This document shows, piece after piece, positions 17,595-25,201 of a stretch of 64,000 nucleotides of DNA (position 1 is its first letter; the number at the start of each line of letters is the position of its first letter). The position numbers were made by a program, and so were the translations under genes. The DNA is taken from NCBI GenBank assembly GCA_024685175.1, contig JAIKWD010000033.1, positions 1 through 64,000 on the forward strand. Direction: 5' to 3'. Origin of the DNA: Bacteroidales bacterium (GTDB lineage: Bacteria; Bacteroidota; Bacteroidia; Bacteroidales; WCHB1-69). The notes beneath the pieces are model-generated. The model did not search any database. It saw only the letters and a program-made list of their open reading frames with translations, and was not told the DNA's origin.

Positions 17595-19547
17595 CTAGTT
17601 GCCTTCTTTCTCAAGGTCTTCCTTGAGGTTTTTGAGCACGTCCAAATCACCGAGGGTAGCCTTTTCGACATTGTTCTCGTTGATTTTGGCGATCTCCTTG
17701 GCCTGCTTGCGAGCTTCGTCTTCTTTCTGACGATCTTCGTCTTCGCGAGAAGCCTGCCAGGTCTTGGTGTGAGACAAATGAATCTTTTTGGACTCCTTGG
17801 AGAAATCGACGACCATGAAGTCAAGGGTTTCGTCAACCTTAGCGGTGGACTTGTCTTCCTTCACGAGGTTGCGGTTGAAGGCAAAACCTTCGATGCCGTA
17901 AGGCAGAGCCACGACGGCACCCTTGTCGTTGATGGAGGTAATGGTACCTTGGTGAACGGAGCCGATGGTAAATACGGTCTCGAACACGTCCCAAGGATTC
18001 TCCTCGAGTTGTTTGTGACCCAAGCTGAGACGACGGTTCTCGGTGTCCACGTCGAGGACCACCACGTCGATAGGATCACCAGTCTTGGCGAACTCAGCAG
18101 GGTGTTTGATCTTCTTGGACCAAGAGAGGTCGGAGATGTGGATCAGGCCGTCAACGCCCTCTTCCAATTCGACGAAGATGCCGAAGTTGGTGAAGTTGCG
18201 AACGGTAGCGGTGTGTTTGGAACCGACAGGGTACTTGGTGAGGATGTCAGCCCAAGGATCCGGCTTAAGTTGTTTGAGGCCGAGGGACATCTTGCGCTCT
18301 TCGCGATCCAGGGTAAGGATCTGTGCTTCCACTTCCTGACCAACCTTGAGGAACTCATGGGCGGTGCGGAGGTGTTGAGACCATGACATCTCGGAAACGT
18401 GGATAAGACCTTCCACGCCGGGGATGATCTCGACGAATGCGCCGTAGTCAGCGATGACAACAACCTTGCCCTTCACGCGATCGCCTTCTTTGAGGTTCGG
18501 ATCGAGCTTATCCCAAGGATGCGGGGTAAGTTGTTTGAGACCGAGGGCGATACGTTTCTTGCTCTCGTCGAAGTCGAGGATAACCACGTTGAGTTTCTGG
18601 TCGAGTTGGACCACCTCTTCGGGGTTGGAAATACGACCCCAGGAAAGGTCGGTGATGTGGATGAGACCATCCACGCCGCCGAGGTCGATGAACACACCGT
18701 ATGAGGTGATGTTCTTGACGGTACCTTCGAGGATCTGGCCTTTTTCAAGTTTGCTGATGATCTCAGCCTTCTGGGCTTCGATTTCAGCCTCGATGAGGGC
18801 CTTGTGGGAGACGACCACGTTCTTGTAGTCGTGGTTGATCTTCACAACCTTGAATTCCATAGTCTTGTCAACAAACACATCGTAGTCGCGGATGGGTTTG
18901 ACATCGATTTGGGAACCGGGGAGGAAGGCCTCGATGCCGAACACATCGACAATGAGACCGCCCTTGGTCTTACCCTTGACGTAGCCAGTGATAACCTCTT
19001 GGTTGTCGTAGGCCTCGTTGACACGTTGCCAAGACTTGAGGATGAGGGCGCGTTTGTGGGAGAGCTGGAGTTGGCCGTTGGCGTCTTCCTGGCTTTCCAC
19101 ATAGACTTCGATTTCGTCACCGATCTTGAGGTCGGGGTTGTAACGAAGTTCGGAGGCGTTGATGACACCGTCGGATTTGAAACCGATGTTGACCACCACC
19201 TCGCGGCTGCTGATGGAGACCACCTTACCCATGATGACGGCGTTCTCGTCAACAGATTTGAAAGATTTGGTGTACAGATCTTCCAATTTTGCTTTCTCGT
19301 CGGCGGAGTACTTGTCACCGTCGTCGTCGATTTTGTCCCAGTCGAAGTTTTCGAGAGAGCCGTATGCGCTCACGAAGTCTTTCTTCGGACGGGGTTTGGA
19401 TTCTGTTTCAGGGGTTGCTTCGGCTGCGGGAGCTTCAACCGTTTCGGCGGCGGGCTCAACCGTGTTCTCAACTGTTTGTACGTTTTCTGCCACGTTTTCA
19501 GCCGGGGATTCCATTTCTTCTGGAGTGTTTAACAATTCTTCAGACAT
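17595..19547 (-). CDS. rpsA: 30S ribosomal protein S1 (650 aa)
   Basis: Six S1 RNA-binding repeats are visible, at roughly 100-170, 185-255, 270-345, 355-430, 445-520 and 535-600. The central ones carry the typical GLIHISDLSW or GLIHVSEMSW core. They are preceded by an acidic Ala/Glu/Pro-rich tail (residues 1-60) and followed by a charged, Lys/Glu-rich C-terminus. S1 helps mRNA bind the small subunit; in Bacteroidetes, where Shine-Dalgarno sequences are weak, it is thought to matter especially. The leader is about 98 nt, AT-rich, and holds a small hairpin. The gene has its own promoter and terminator. Confidence 0.97.
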   Translation of the reverse strand: MSEELLNTPEEMESPAENVAENVQTVENTVEPAAETVEAPAAEATPETESKPRPKKDFVSAYGSLENFDWDKIDDDGDKYSADEKAKLEDLYTKSFKSVDENAVIMGKVVSISSREVVVNIGFKSDGVINASELRYNPDLKIGDEIEVYVESQEDANGQLQLSHKRALILKSWQRVNEAYDNQEVITGYVKGKTKGGLIVDVFGIEAFLPGSQIDVKPIRDYDVFVDKTMEFKVVKINHDYKNVVVSHKALIEAEIEAQKAEIISKLEKGQILEGTVKNITSYGVFIDLGGVDGLIHITDLSWGRISNPEEVVQLDQKLNVVILDFDESKKRIALGLKQLTPHPWDKLDPNLKEGDRVKGKVVVIADYGAFVEIIPGVEGLIHVSEMSWSQHLRTAHEFLKVGQEVEAQILTLDREERKMSLGLKQLKPDPWADILTKYPVGSKHTATVRNFTNFGIFVELEEGVDGLIHISDLSWSKKIKHPAEFAKTGDPIDVVVLDVDTENRRLSLGHKQLEENPWDVFETVFTIGSVHQGTITSINDKGAVVALPYGIEGFAFNRNLVKEDKSTAKVDETLDFMVVDFSKESKKIHLSHTKTWQASREDEDRQKEDEARKQAKEIAKINENNVEKATLGDLDVLKNLKEDLEKEGN

Positions 19548-19651
19548 TAATTTTTGTCCTTTTCACCTGGACAATAGGTTTTTTAAAGGGTTAAAAAATG
19601 AGGTTAACTGATTAATTCTCAAATTGAAGAGCCTCTTTCAACTTGGGGGTG

Positions 19652-19659
19652 CAAAAATA
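19652..19659 (-). promoter_or_regulatory. -7 element for rpsA
   Basis: Minus-strand TATTTTTG. The 18 bases TATTTTTGCACCCCCAAG (19659 down to 19642) recur exactly at the promoter of the glycosyltransferase at 57916-57933. Confidence 0.65.
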
Positions 19660-19698
19660 TAAAAAAAATGGAAACAACAAAATATTTTTTTTCAATAG

Positions 19699-19728
19699 TT
19701 GTGGAAACTGAAAAAAAGTGTATTTTTG
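19699..19728 (+). promoter_or_regulatory. Bacteroidetes-type promoter of the initiator tRNA
   Basis: TTG at 19699-19701, exactly 19 bases, then TATTTTTG at 19721-19728. This is the best -33/-7 match in the window. The tRNA begins 13 bases after the -7 element. Confidence 0.85.
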
Positions 19729-19741
19729 CAGCCGTAAACAT

Positions 19742-19816
19742 TGCGGGGTAGAGCAGTGGTAGCTCGTCGGGCTCATAACCCGGAGGCCGCAGGTTCGAGT
19801 CCTGCCCCCGCTACCA
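19742..19816 (+). tRNA. Initiator tRNA-fMet (CAU)
   Basis: A complete 75-nt cloverleaf with encoded CCA. The anticodon arm is TCGGG-CTCATAA-CCCGG, so the anticodon is CAT and three consecutive G-C pairs flank the loop, the initiator signature. The first base pair is absent, as in initiators, but here the mismatch is T1/T72 rather than the C1/A72 of E. coli. The D arm is GAGC/GCTC and the T arm is GCAGG-TTCGAGT-CCTGC. Confidence 0.97.
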
Positions 19817-19826
19817 AGTCAACAGA

Positions 19827-19853
19827 AGCCGAGAGTTCACTCCCGGCTTTTTT
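19827..19853 (+). terminator. Intrinsic terminator of tRNA-fMet
   Basis: Stem AGCCGAGAG (19827-19835) / CTCCCGGCT (19840-19848) with one mismatch and a TTCA loop, then six T. Confidence 0.9.
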
Positions 19854-19862
19854 ATTGCCAAC

Positions 19863-19894
19863 AAAAAAACCGCCGAGGTCATGGACTTCGGCGG
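19863..19894 (-). terminator. Intrinsic terminator of the YebC-family gene
   Basis: Stem CCGCCGAGGTC (19870-19880) / GACTTCGGCGG (19884-19894), one G-U type mismatch, three-base loop, T-run on the minus strand (19863-19869). It forms a back-to-back pair with the tRNA terminator. Confidence 0.9.
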
Positions 19895-19925
19895 CGTGTT
19901 TATACCGTTTTTGTTAGGATCTTTA

Positions 19926-20660
19926 TTACTCGGCGTCACCCTCTTCCATGGGCTCCACCATGTTGTGGTAAACGTTGGTGACATCTTCGTCCTCGTTGAT
20001 CTTGTCAAGGAGCACGTTCACTTCGGCGCGCTGCTCGTCCGTGAGGGTCTTCATCTCCTTCGGGATTCGGTCGAAACGGAAACTCTTGATCTCATATTTG
20101 TTGTCTTCCAGATATTTTTGGATGGGACCGAAAGCCTGGAACTCAGCCATGACGATGATCTCTTCGTCGTCAGCATCAATTTCGGCATCGAAGTCCATCA
20201 TGGCCAACTCAAACTCCTCAATGTCGATATCGGGAGTACGGGCCACGGTGAAGATGCTCTTGTGGTCGAAAAGGAAGTCAAGCATACCAGAGGTGCCCAA
20301 CGAACCGCCCAACTTGTTGAAATAACTGCGGATGTTGGCCACAGTACGTTGGTTGTTGTCGGTAGCAGCCTCAATGAGAATGGCAATACCGTGAGGTCCA
20401 CGACCTTCGTAAACCATCTCTTTATAATCGGACTGATCTTTTTCAAAAGCACGCTTGATGGCGCGATCGATGTTGTCCTTCGGCATATTCTCATTTCTAG
20501 CGGTCTGGATAAGCAGACGGAGCTTTGAGTTCTGATCGGGATCGGGGCCACCGGCCTTGGCAGCCATGGTGATCTCCTTGCCGATACGCGTAAAAGTACG
20601 TGCTAAATATGCGTTGCGTTTGAAAATTCTTGCCTTACGGTATTCAAATGCTCTTCCCAT
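19926..20660 (-). CDS. YebC/PmpR (TACO1) family protein (244 aa)
   Basis: The N-terminal MGRAFEYRKARI and the core MAAKAGGPDPDQNSKLR with NMPKDNIDRAIKRA are diagnostic, as is the GPHGIAI strand. Members were described as transcription regulators; recent work on relatives also supports a role in translation of difficult sequences. The specific role here is not known. An acidic C-terminal tail (EPMEEGDAE) is present. Its -7 element is at 20732-20739 and its terminator at 19863-19894, so it is a single-gene unit. Confidence 0.95.
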   Translation of the reverse strand: MGRAFEYRKARIFKRNAYLARTFTRIGKEITMAAKAGGPDPDQNSKLRLLIQTARNENMPKDNIDRAIKRAFEKDQSDYKEMVYEGRGPHGIAILIEAATDNNQRTVANIRSYFNKLGGSLGTSGMLDFLFDHKSIFTVARTPDIDIEEFELAMMDFDAEIDADDEEIIVMAEFQAFGPIQKYLEDNKYEIKSFRFDRIPKEMKTLTDEQRAEVNVLLDKINEDEDVTNVYHNMVEPMEEGDAE

Positions 20661-20731
20661 AGTCGATGTTGTTTAAGATTTTGGTTAGGAATAAGGAGTC
20701 AGAGCCGACTCTTTTTTTTTTAAAACGGCTG

Positions 20732-20739
20732 CAAAAATA
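20732..20739 (-). promoter_or_regulatory. -7 element for the YebC-family gene
   Basis: Minus-strand TATTTTTG then CAGCC; leader about 65 nt. Confidence 0.55.
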
Positions 20740-20783
20740 CAAAAAAAGCATTCAATTTCAAGACAAGGATGGATTTTTTCTCG

Positions 20784-20791
20784 TACTTTTG
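20784..20791 (+). promoter_or_regulatory. -7 element for the GNAT gene
   Basis: TACTTTTG on the plus strand, 30 bases before the ATG at 20822; divergent from the YebC promoter. Confidence 0.55.
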
Positions 20792-20821
20792 CGGGCAAAT
20801 TCATCAAAACTCAGAAAAGAC

Positions 20822-21265
20822 ATGAAAGACTTAACCATACGCCTGATGACAGCGGACGATTATCAGCAAGTATACGATCTTTGGTCCATAACGGACGGGA
20901 TGGCCCTTCGGGGGTACGACGACTCCAAGGAGGGAATCACCAAGTTCCTGCTCAAGAACCCTACCTCCAACTTCGTGGCCTTCCACGGCGGCGAACTGGT
21001 GGGCGTCATCCTATGCGGCATGGACGGCCGCCGCGCTTACATTTACCACACTGTCGTACGCACCGACCTCCGCAACCAAGGCATCGGCAAAGCCCTGCTA
21101 CAAGCCGTCTATGGCGCCATCGACAAAGAGGGCATCAAGAAGAGTGGACTGCTCGTGATGAAACACAACGACATCGGCAACACCTTCTGGCGCTCACAAG
21201 GCTGGACAGAGCGCACCGACCTCAACTACTACAGCTTCAAGAACGTAGAGCAGACAGAATACTAG
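20822..21265 (+). CDS. GNAT-family N-acetyltransferase (147 aa)
   Basis: A single GNAT domain. The acetyl-CoA pyrophosphate-binding loop is RNQGIGKALL (about residues 82-91) and the following helix/strand ends with NTFWRSQGW. The substrate cannot be told. I use ATG 20822 (MKDLTIRLM), which sits just after a good -7 element; the open frame extends upstream through the promoter without coding character. The next gene starts five bases after the TAG stop, so the two are likely co-transcribed. Confidence 0.9.
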   Translation: MKDLTIRLMTADDYQQVYDLWSITDGMALRGYDDSKEGITKFLLKNPTSNFVAFHGGELVGVILCGMDGRRAYIYHTVVRTDLRNQGIGKALLQAVYGAIDKEGIKKSGLLVMKHNDIGNTFWRSQGWTERTDLNYYSFKNVEQTEY

Positions 21266-21270
21266 GCGAC

Positions 21271-22395
21271 TTGAACCCCACTACGCTATATATTTTCAAC
21301 CCCGAACACGACTACGCCCTGGCGCATGACAGCGACCACTTCGTCCCGTTGCAATCTGCGCTGCGCTTCGCAAAAGAGTGTGCTCCCTTCTTACGTCACC
21401 TATTCGGCGACATACACATCTTCTGTCCCTACGACACGCCGACACTCGACCTGTCGGAGCTATCTTTCGACCATATCCAACCTTGGGGCTGGGACAGGCT
21501 GATACGGCAACAGCTACGCAATGCCGGTGTATCCGAGAGCTTGTTGCCCTCCGACAGCGAACTCGATCAGCTCCGCAATTTGGCGCATCGCAAAATGAGC
21601 ATCCAGGCCATGGAGTTCCTCCACGAAGCATGTCCCGCCATGATCTACCCGCCCGCGGCCCGCCTGCTCACTGACATCGACATGGTGGAGAGCTTCGTCA
21701 AGGAGCAGGGCGAGTGCATCTTCAAGTCACCATATTCGGGCAATGGACGGGGCAATTTGTACGCACACGGCGAGCTTACCCCTACCCTACGCCGCCAGTG
21801 CACGGGCGTACTCCGACGCCAGAAAGCCCTCTTGGGCGAACCCCTGCTCAACGTAGTGCAAGACTTCGCCATGGAGTTCCACTGTACCCCACAAAAGGTC
21901 GATTTCGTGGGATACTCACTCTTCCAGACCCTACATTACGGATACGCCGGCAACGAACTACGCTCAGACTCCGATATTGAGAAGATCCTCGGCCAATGGG
22001 TCAACCATCAGCAACTGGAATCGGTTCGCACGGCGCTCATCGCCTTCATGGAAAGGGAGATACAACCTCACTATCAAGGCTGTGTGGGCGTGGATATGTT
22101 CGTTTATCGCGAAAACGATGATTTTCGCCTTAATCCTATGGTGGAAATCAACCTGCGGATGACGATGGGTATGGCAGCACACAAGATCTACCTCCAACAC
22201 GTGCATCCCCACTCTATTGGAACCATGCAACTGGAATACCGTCCTAAGCCTGGCGACCTGCAACAATTCGTCGCACAGCAACCCGCCATGACCTACCAGG
22301 ACAACCGATGGCATGAAGGATTTCTCGCCCTGACCCCCATAGATAAAAAGACGCAATACGCCATTACCGTGAAAATTGTATCTTTGCGGCCCTAA
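21271..22395 (+). CDS. ATP-grasp-like protein, probable TTG start (374 aa)
   Basis: The protein begins (M)NPTTLYIFNPEHDYALAH, an N-terminus I associate with an uncharacterised Bacteroidales family. The ATP-grasp character shows in a Lys-Gly-rich loop, IFKSPYSGNGRGN (about 150), and in the metal-binding strand GVDMFVY...LNPMVEINLRMTMG (about 275-300). These enzymes join a carboxylate to an amine or similar nucleophile using ATP. The substrate is unknown. No ATG is available near the conserved N-terminus, so TTG 21271 is the probable start. It lies five bases after the GNAT stop, suggesting linked roles. Confidence 0.8.
   Translation: MNPTTLYIFNPEHDYALAHDSDHFVPLQSALRFAKECAPFLRHLFGDIHIFCPYDTPTLDLSELSFDHIQPWGWDRLIRQQLRNAGVSESLLPSDSELDQLRNLAHRKMSIQAMEFLHEACPAMIYPPAARLLTDIDMVESFVKEQGECIFKSPYSGNGRGNLYAHGELTPTLRRQCTGVLRRQKALLGEPLLNVVQDFAMEFHCTPQKVDFVGYSLFQTLHYGYAGNELRSDSDIEKILGQWVNHQQLESVRTALIAFMEREIQPHYQGCVGVDMFVYRENDDFRLNPMVEINLRMTMGMAAHKIYLQHVHPHSIGTMQLEYRPKPGDLQQFVAQQPAMTYQDNRWHEGFLALTPIDKKTQYAITVKIVSLRP
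22379..22386 (+). promoter_or_regulatory. -7 element for the C1B peptidase gene
   Basis: TATCTTTG, overlapping the last codons of the upstream gene, 24 bases before the ATG at 22411. Confidence 0.6.
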
Positions 22396-22410
22396 AAAAA
22401 AAGCTCTAGT

Positions 22411-23817
22411 ATGAAAAAATTAATCCTCGTCGCCCTGGCCGCTTGCGCTCTGATTGGAGTCAACGCACAGACCATCAACAAGAACGGCGGTCTCTCCATT
22501 GAACAGGTAAAGGCCATCCAGAACTCGTACAAGGCCACCAGTTCCGACAAAGCCTTGCGCAATGCCATTGTCACCAACGACATCAACAAGTTGGCTAAGA
22601 ACTTCGACAACCGTACGGCATTTGACGACCACTTCTCCAACGAAGTGCCCTCTAAAGCCGTCACCGACCAAGAGTCGTCCGGCCGCTGCTGGATGTTCAC
22701 AGGCATGAATGTGCTCCGTTCCAAGGCTATCAAGAAATACGACCTGCCTACTGATTTCCAGTTCTCGCAGTGTTACACCTTCTTCTGGGACCAGTTGGAA
22801 AAATCCAACCTCTTCCTACAGGCCGTCTTGGACAACTGTGCCAAGTCGATGGATGACGAGACGGTGAAATGGCTGTTCCAGAACCCCTTGAGTGACGGCG
22901 GCCAGTTCACGGGCATCGCCAACTTGGTGACCAAATACGGCATTATGCCCAAAGAGGCAATGCCGGAGACCTACAACAGCAGCAACACCTCCCGCATTTC
23001 CGACCTCATCAAATTGAAACTGCGCGAGGATGGCTTGGAACTTCGCAAAATGGCCAACAACAAGGGCGTCACAGAGAAGATGCTCTTCGACAAAAAGATG
23101 GAGATGTTGCAAACCGTCTACCGCATGTTGGTTTTCGCTTTCGGCGAACCGCCCGCGGAGTTCACTTGGACCCAGCGCGACGCCAAAGGCAACATCGTGA
23201 GCACCGAGACCTACACGCCCAAGTCTTTCGCACAAAAGTTTGCCAACGTGGACTTCAGCACATACTATATGGTGATGAACGACCCCACCCGCGATTACTA
23301 CAAGGTTTATGAAATCGAGTACGACCGCCACGTCTATGACGGACAGAACTGGCGATTCCTCAACCTGCCGATGAACGAGATCGCCGATATGGCCATCGCC
23401 TCCATCAAAGACAGCACCAATATGTATTTCTCCTGCGATGTGGGCAAGTTCCTCGACCGCGACAAGGGCTATCTCGATGTCAACAACTACGACTATGGCT
23501 CTCTGTTTGGCACCACGTTCAACATGGACAAGAAACAGCGTATCGCTTCATACGCCAGTATGTCCTCGCACGCAATGACGCTCTGCGCCGTCGACTTGGA
23601 CAAAGACGGGAAACCCGTCAAGTGGATGGTGGAGAACAGCTGGGGGCCGAAATACGGCCACAACGGCTTCCTCATTATGACCAACGAGTGGTTCAACGAA
23701 TATATGTTCCGCCTGGTGGTGGAAAAAAAGTACATCCCCGCCAAGACCCTTAAACTTTTTGAGCAAGAACCCATCTTCTTACCTGCTTGGGATCCATTGT
23801 TCGCCCCGGAAGAATAA
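22411..23817 (+). CDS. pepC: Secreted C1B-family aminopeptidase (bleomycin-hydrolase type, 468 aa)
   Basis: A papain-fold cysteine peptidase. A signal peptide (MKKLILVALAACALIGVNAQ) directs it to the periplasm or beyond, unlike the cytosolic PepC of Firmicutes. The catalytic Cys is residue 93 in DQESSGRCWMF. The His is in SSHAMTLCAVD (about 387) and the Asn in VENSWG (about 409). Length and motif spacing match the C1B family. It has its own promoter. The downstream 70 bases are an A/C-rich short-period repeat tract. Confidence 0.94.
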   Translation: MKKLILVALAACALIGVNAQTINKNGGLSIEQVKAIQNSYKATSSDKALRNAIVTNDINKLAKNFDNRTAFDDHFSNEVPSKAVTDQESSGRCWMFTGMNVLRSKAIKKYDLPTDFQFSQCYTFFWDQLEKSNLFLQAVLDNCAKSMDDETVKWLFQNPLSDGGQFTGIANLVTKYGIMPKEAMPETYNSSNTSRISDLIKLKLREDGLELRKMANNKGVTEKMLFDKKMEMLQTVYRMLVFAFGEPPAEFTWTQRDAKGNIVSTETYTPKSFAQKFANVDFSTYYMVMNDPTRDYYKVYEIEYDRHVYDGQNWRFLNLPMNEIADMAIASIKDSTNMYFSCDVGKFLDRDKGYLDVNNYDYGSLFGTTFNMDKKQRIASYASMSSHAMTLCAVDLDKDGKPVKWMVENSWGPKYGHNGFLIMTNEWFNEYMFRLVVEKKYIPAKTLKLFEQEPIFLPAWDPLFAPEE

Positions 23818-23890
23818 AGCAAAAAGCAAAAATCAAAAGCCAAAGTCAATTAATCACTAACAACTAATCACTAATCACTACCGACTATCA
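23818..23890. repeat. Short-period intergenic repeat tract
   Basis: Imperfect repeats of AAAGC/AAAAATC followed by several CTAATCA words, filling the space between the peptidase stop and the DUF2147 ATG. Same style as tracts at 13928, 34768, 50650, 61813 and 63319. Confidence 0.6.
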
Positions 23891-24319
23891 ATGAAAAAGA
23901 CCATCCTATTGCTATCGCTTGCTATCTTGACTGCCGCCACATGTTTTGCCCAGAAAGCGGATGACATCTGCGGCATCTATTTTTCTCGTGATCCTTTTAC
24001 CAAGACTGGTTCTCAATGTAAAGTCTACAAGGCCGCCGACGGTACATACGAAGCCAAGGTCGTCTGGATTGAAAACACCAAAAAGGCCGACAAAAGTATG
24101 ATTGGACTTGTCTTTATGCATGGTTTGAAATACAATGCAACAGAGAACGAATACCAAAATGGAAGAATCCAATATCCCGGCAAAAAAGGAACCTTCAAGA
24201 CATACGTCAGAATGGCCAACAACAACAAAACGATGAAGATGCGCGGTTATCTCGGCATATCGCTCTTCGGCATGACCGTCGACTGGACCCGCGAGTCGAA
24301 GATTCGGGTTCAAGAGTAA
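23891..24319 (+). CDS. DUF2147 family secreted protein (142 aa)
   Basis: A signal peptide (MKKTILLLSLAILTAATCFAQ) is followed by the compact DUF2147 domain: DICGIYFSRDP at the start, then YQNGRIQYPGKKG and MRGYLGISLFGMTVDWTR at the end. The family is periplasmic or exported and has no established function. Length matches the family. A bidirectional terminator follows. Confidence 0.9.
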   Translation: MKKTILLLSLAILTAATCFAQKADDICGIYFSRDPFTKTGSQCKVYKAADGTYEAKVVWIENTKKADKSMIGLVFMHGLKYNATENEYQNGRIQYPGKKGTFKTYVRMANNNKTMKMRGYLGISLFGMTVDWTRESKIRVQE

Positions 24320-24341
24320 GAACTCTAAAGACAAAGCATAA

Positions 24342-24375
24342 AAAAAACGCAGCCAGATTTCTGACTGCGTTTTTT
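24342..24375. terminator. Bidirectional intrinsic terminator
   Basis: Stem ACGCAG-CCAG / CTGA-CTGCGT with a short loop, an A-run on one side (24340-24347) and a T-run on the other (24370-24375). It separates the convergent DUF2147 and metal-binding-repeat genes. Confidence 0.9.
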
Positions 24376-24393
24376 GTTCGCAAGAGGTTGCGA

Positions 24394-25116
24394 TTATCTC
24401 TTCACTTCTGATTTTTGGGTGTTGGCCTTTTGACCTTGGCATTGATGCTGGGCATCGGCGTGACCTTGGCATTTGTGCTCGCCGTTAGCTTGGCCCTGGC
24501 ACTTGTGCTCGCCATTAGCCTGACCCTGGCATTTGTGCTCGCCATTAGCCTGACCTTGGCATTTGTGCTCGCCGTTAGCCTGGCCCTGACATTTGTGTTG
24601 GCCATTGGCTTGGCCCTGGCACTTGTGCTCGCCATTAGCCTGACCCTGGCATTTGTGCTCGCCATTAGCCTGGCCTTGGCACTTGTGCTCGCCGTTAGCC
24701 TGACCCTGACATTTGTGTTGGCCATTGGCTTGGCCTTGACATTTATGTTCGCCTTCGGCTTTACCTTGGCAAGACTTTGTGGCTTGTCCACAGGAGCTTT
24801 GGCCCTTGCAGCAAGCAGGGAGTTTCTCGCGAGCGGCGGGATCGGCCTTCACATTGTCGGCATTGTATCCCAATTTGCTAATTTGCGTACGCAATGCATC
24901 AGGATTGGTCTTCTTGGAGTCATAGTTGATCGTCAACTTGGCCGTTTTCATATCATAGGTGTAGTCTTTCACACCCTTGAAATAAGGAACATTTGCCTTG
25001 AAACAGTCGGCACATTTCTGGCAAACGCCATTGGTTTGGATGGTAACGGTCTGCATTTGGGCATACGCACCTACCGTAAAGATAGCCATCAAGGCTAACA
25101 AAAGGATTTTTTTCAT
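24394..25116 (-). CDS. Secreted HMA-like protein with eleven His/Cys decapeptide repeats (240 aa)
   Basis: A signal peptide (MKKILLLALMAIFTVGAYAQ) precedes a heavy-metal-associated domain (about 22-90) with a CQKCADC metal site at 32-38. A Cys cluster follows (ACCKGQSSCG, 101-110), then residues 123-230 are tandem decapeptides of the form [E/Q]HKCQGQANG. Nine are near-perfect and two degenerate. Each repeat supplies one His and one Cys, so the tail could bind many soft metal ions (Cu, Zn, Cd). The TonB receptor upstream on the same strand suggests a metal uptake or scavenging pair, but the metal is not known. A separate -7 element at 25167-25174 lies between them. Confidence 0.85.
   Translation of the reverse strand: MKKILLLALMAIFTVGAYAQMQTVTIQTNGVCQKCADCFKANVPYFKGVKDYTYDMKTAKLTINYDSKKTNPDALRTQISKLGYNADNVKADPAAREKLPACCKGQSSCGQATKSCQGKAEGEHKCQGQANGQHKCQGQANGEHKCQGQANGEHKCQGQANGEHKCQGQANGQHKCQGQANGEHKCQGQANGEHKCQGQANGEHKCQGQANGEHKCQGHADAQHQCQGQKANTQKSEVKR
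24430..24750. repeat. 30-bp coding minisatellite, about 11 units
   Basis: Tandem 30-bp units encode the His/Cys decapeptides. Units are nearly identical, differing at a few synonymous sites plus one Glu/Gln codon difference, so copy number could change in frame by slippage. Confidence 0.95.
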
Positions 25117-25166
25117 TTTTTCAATTTTATTTGATGATTAATAATTATCTCGTTTTTTTGAGCGGG

Positions 25167-25174
25167 CAAAAGTA
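25167..25174 (-). promoter_or_regulatory. -7 element for the HMA-repeat gene
   Basis: Minus-strand TACTTTTG; leader about 44 nt. It allows expression independent of the upstream TonB receptor. Confidence 0.5.
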
Positions 25175-25201
25175 CATTTTTTTTCAAAATAGAAGCAAAA
25201 A

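Noticed and set aside
24430..24750. Regular 30-bp periodicity resembling a CRISPR array
   Set aside because: Units are contiguous with no unique spacers, and they encode an in-frame peptide repeat.
24415..25098. 227-codon plus-strand frame over the decapeptide repeats, reading as a hydrophobic Leu/Ala/Val repeat protein
   Set aside because: It is the mirror of the minisatellite. The minus frame has a signal peptide, an HMA domain, a -7 element and a terminator.
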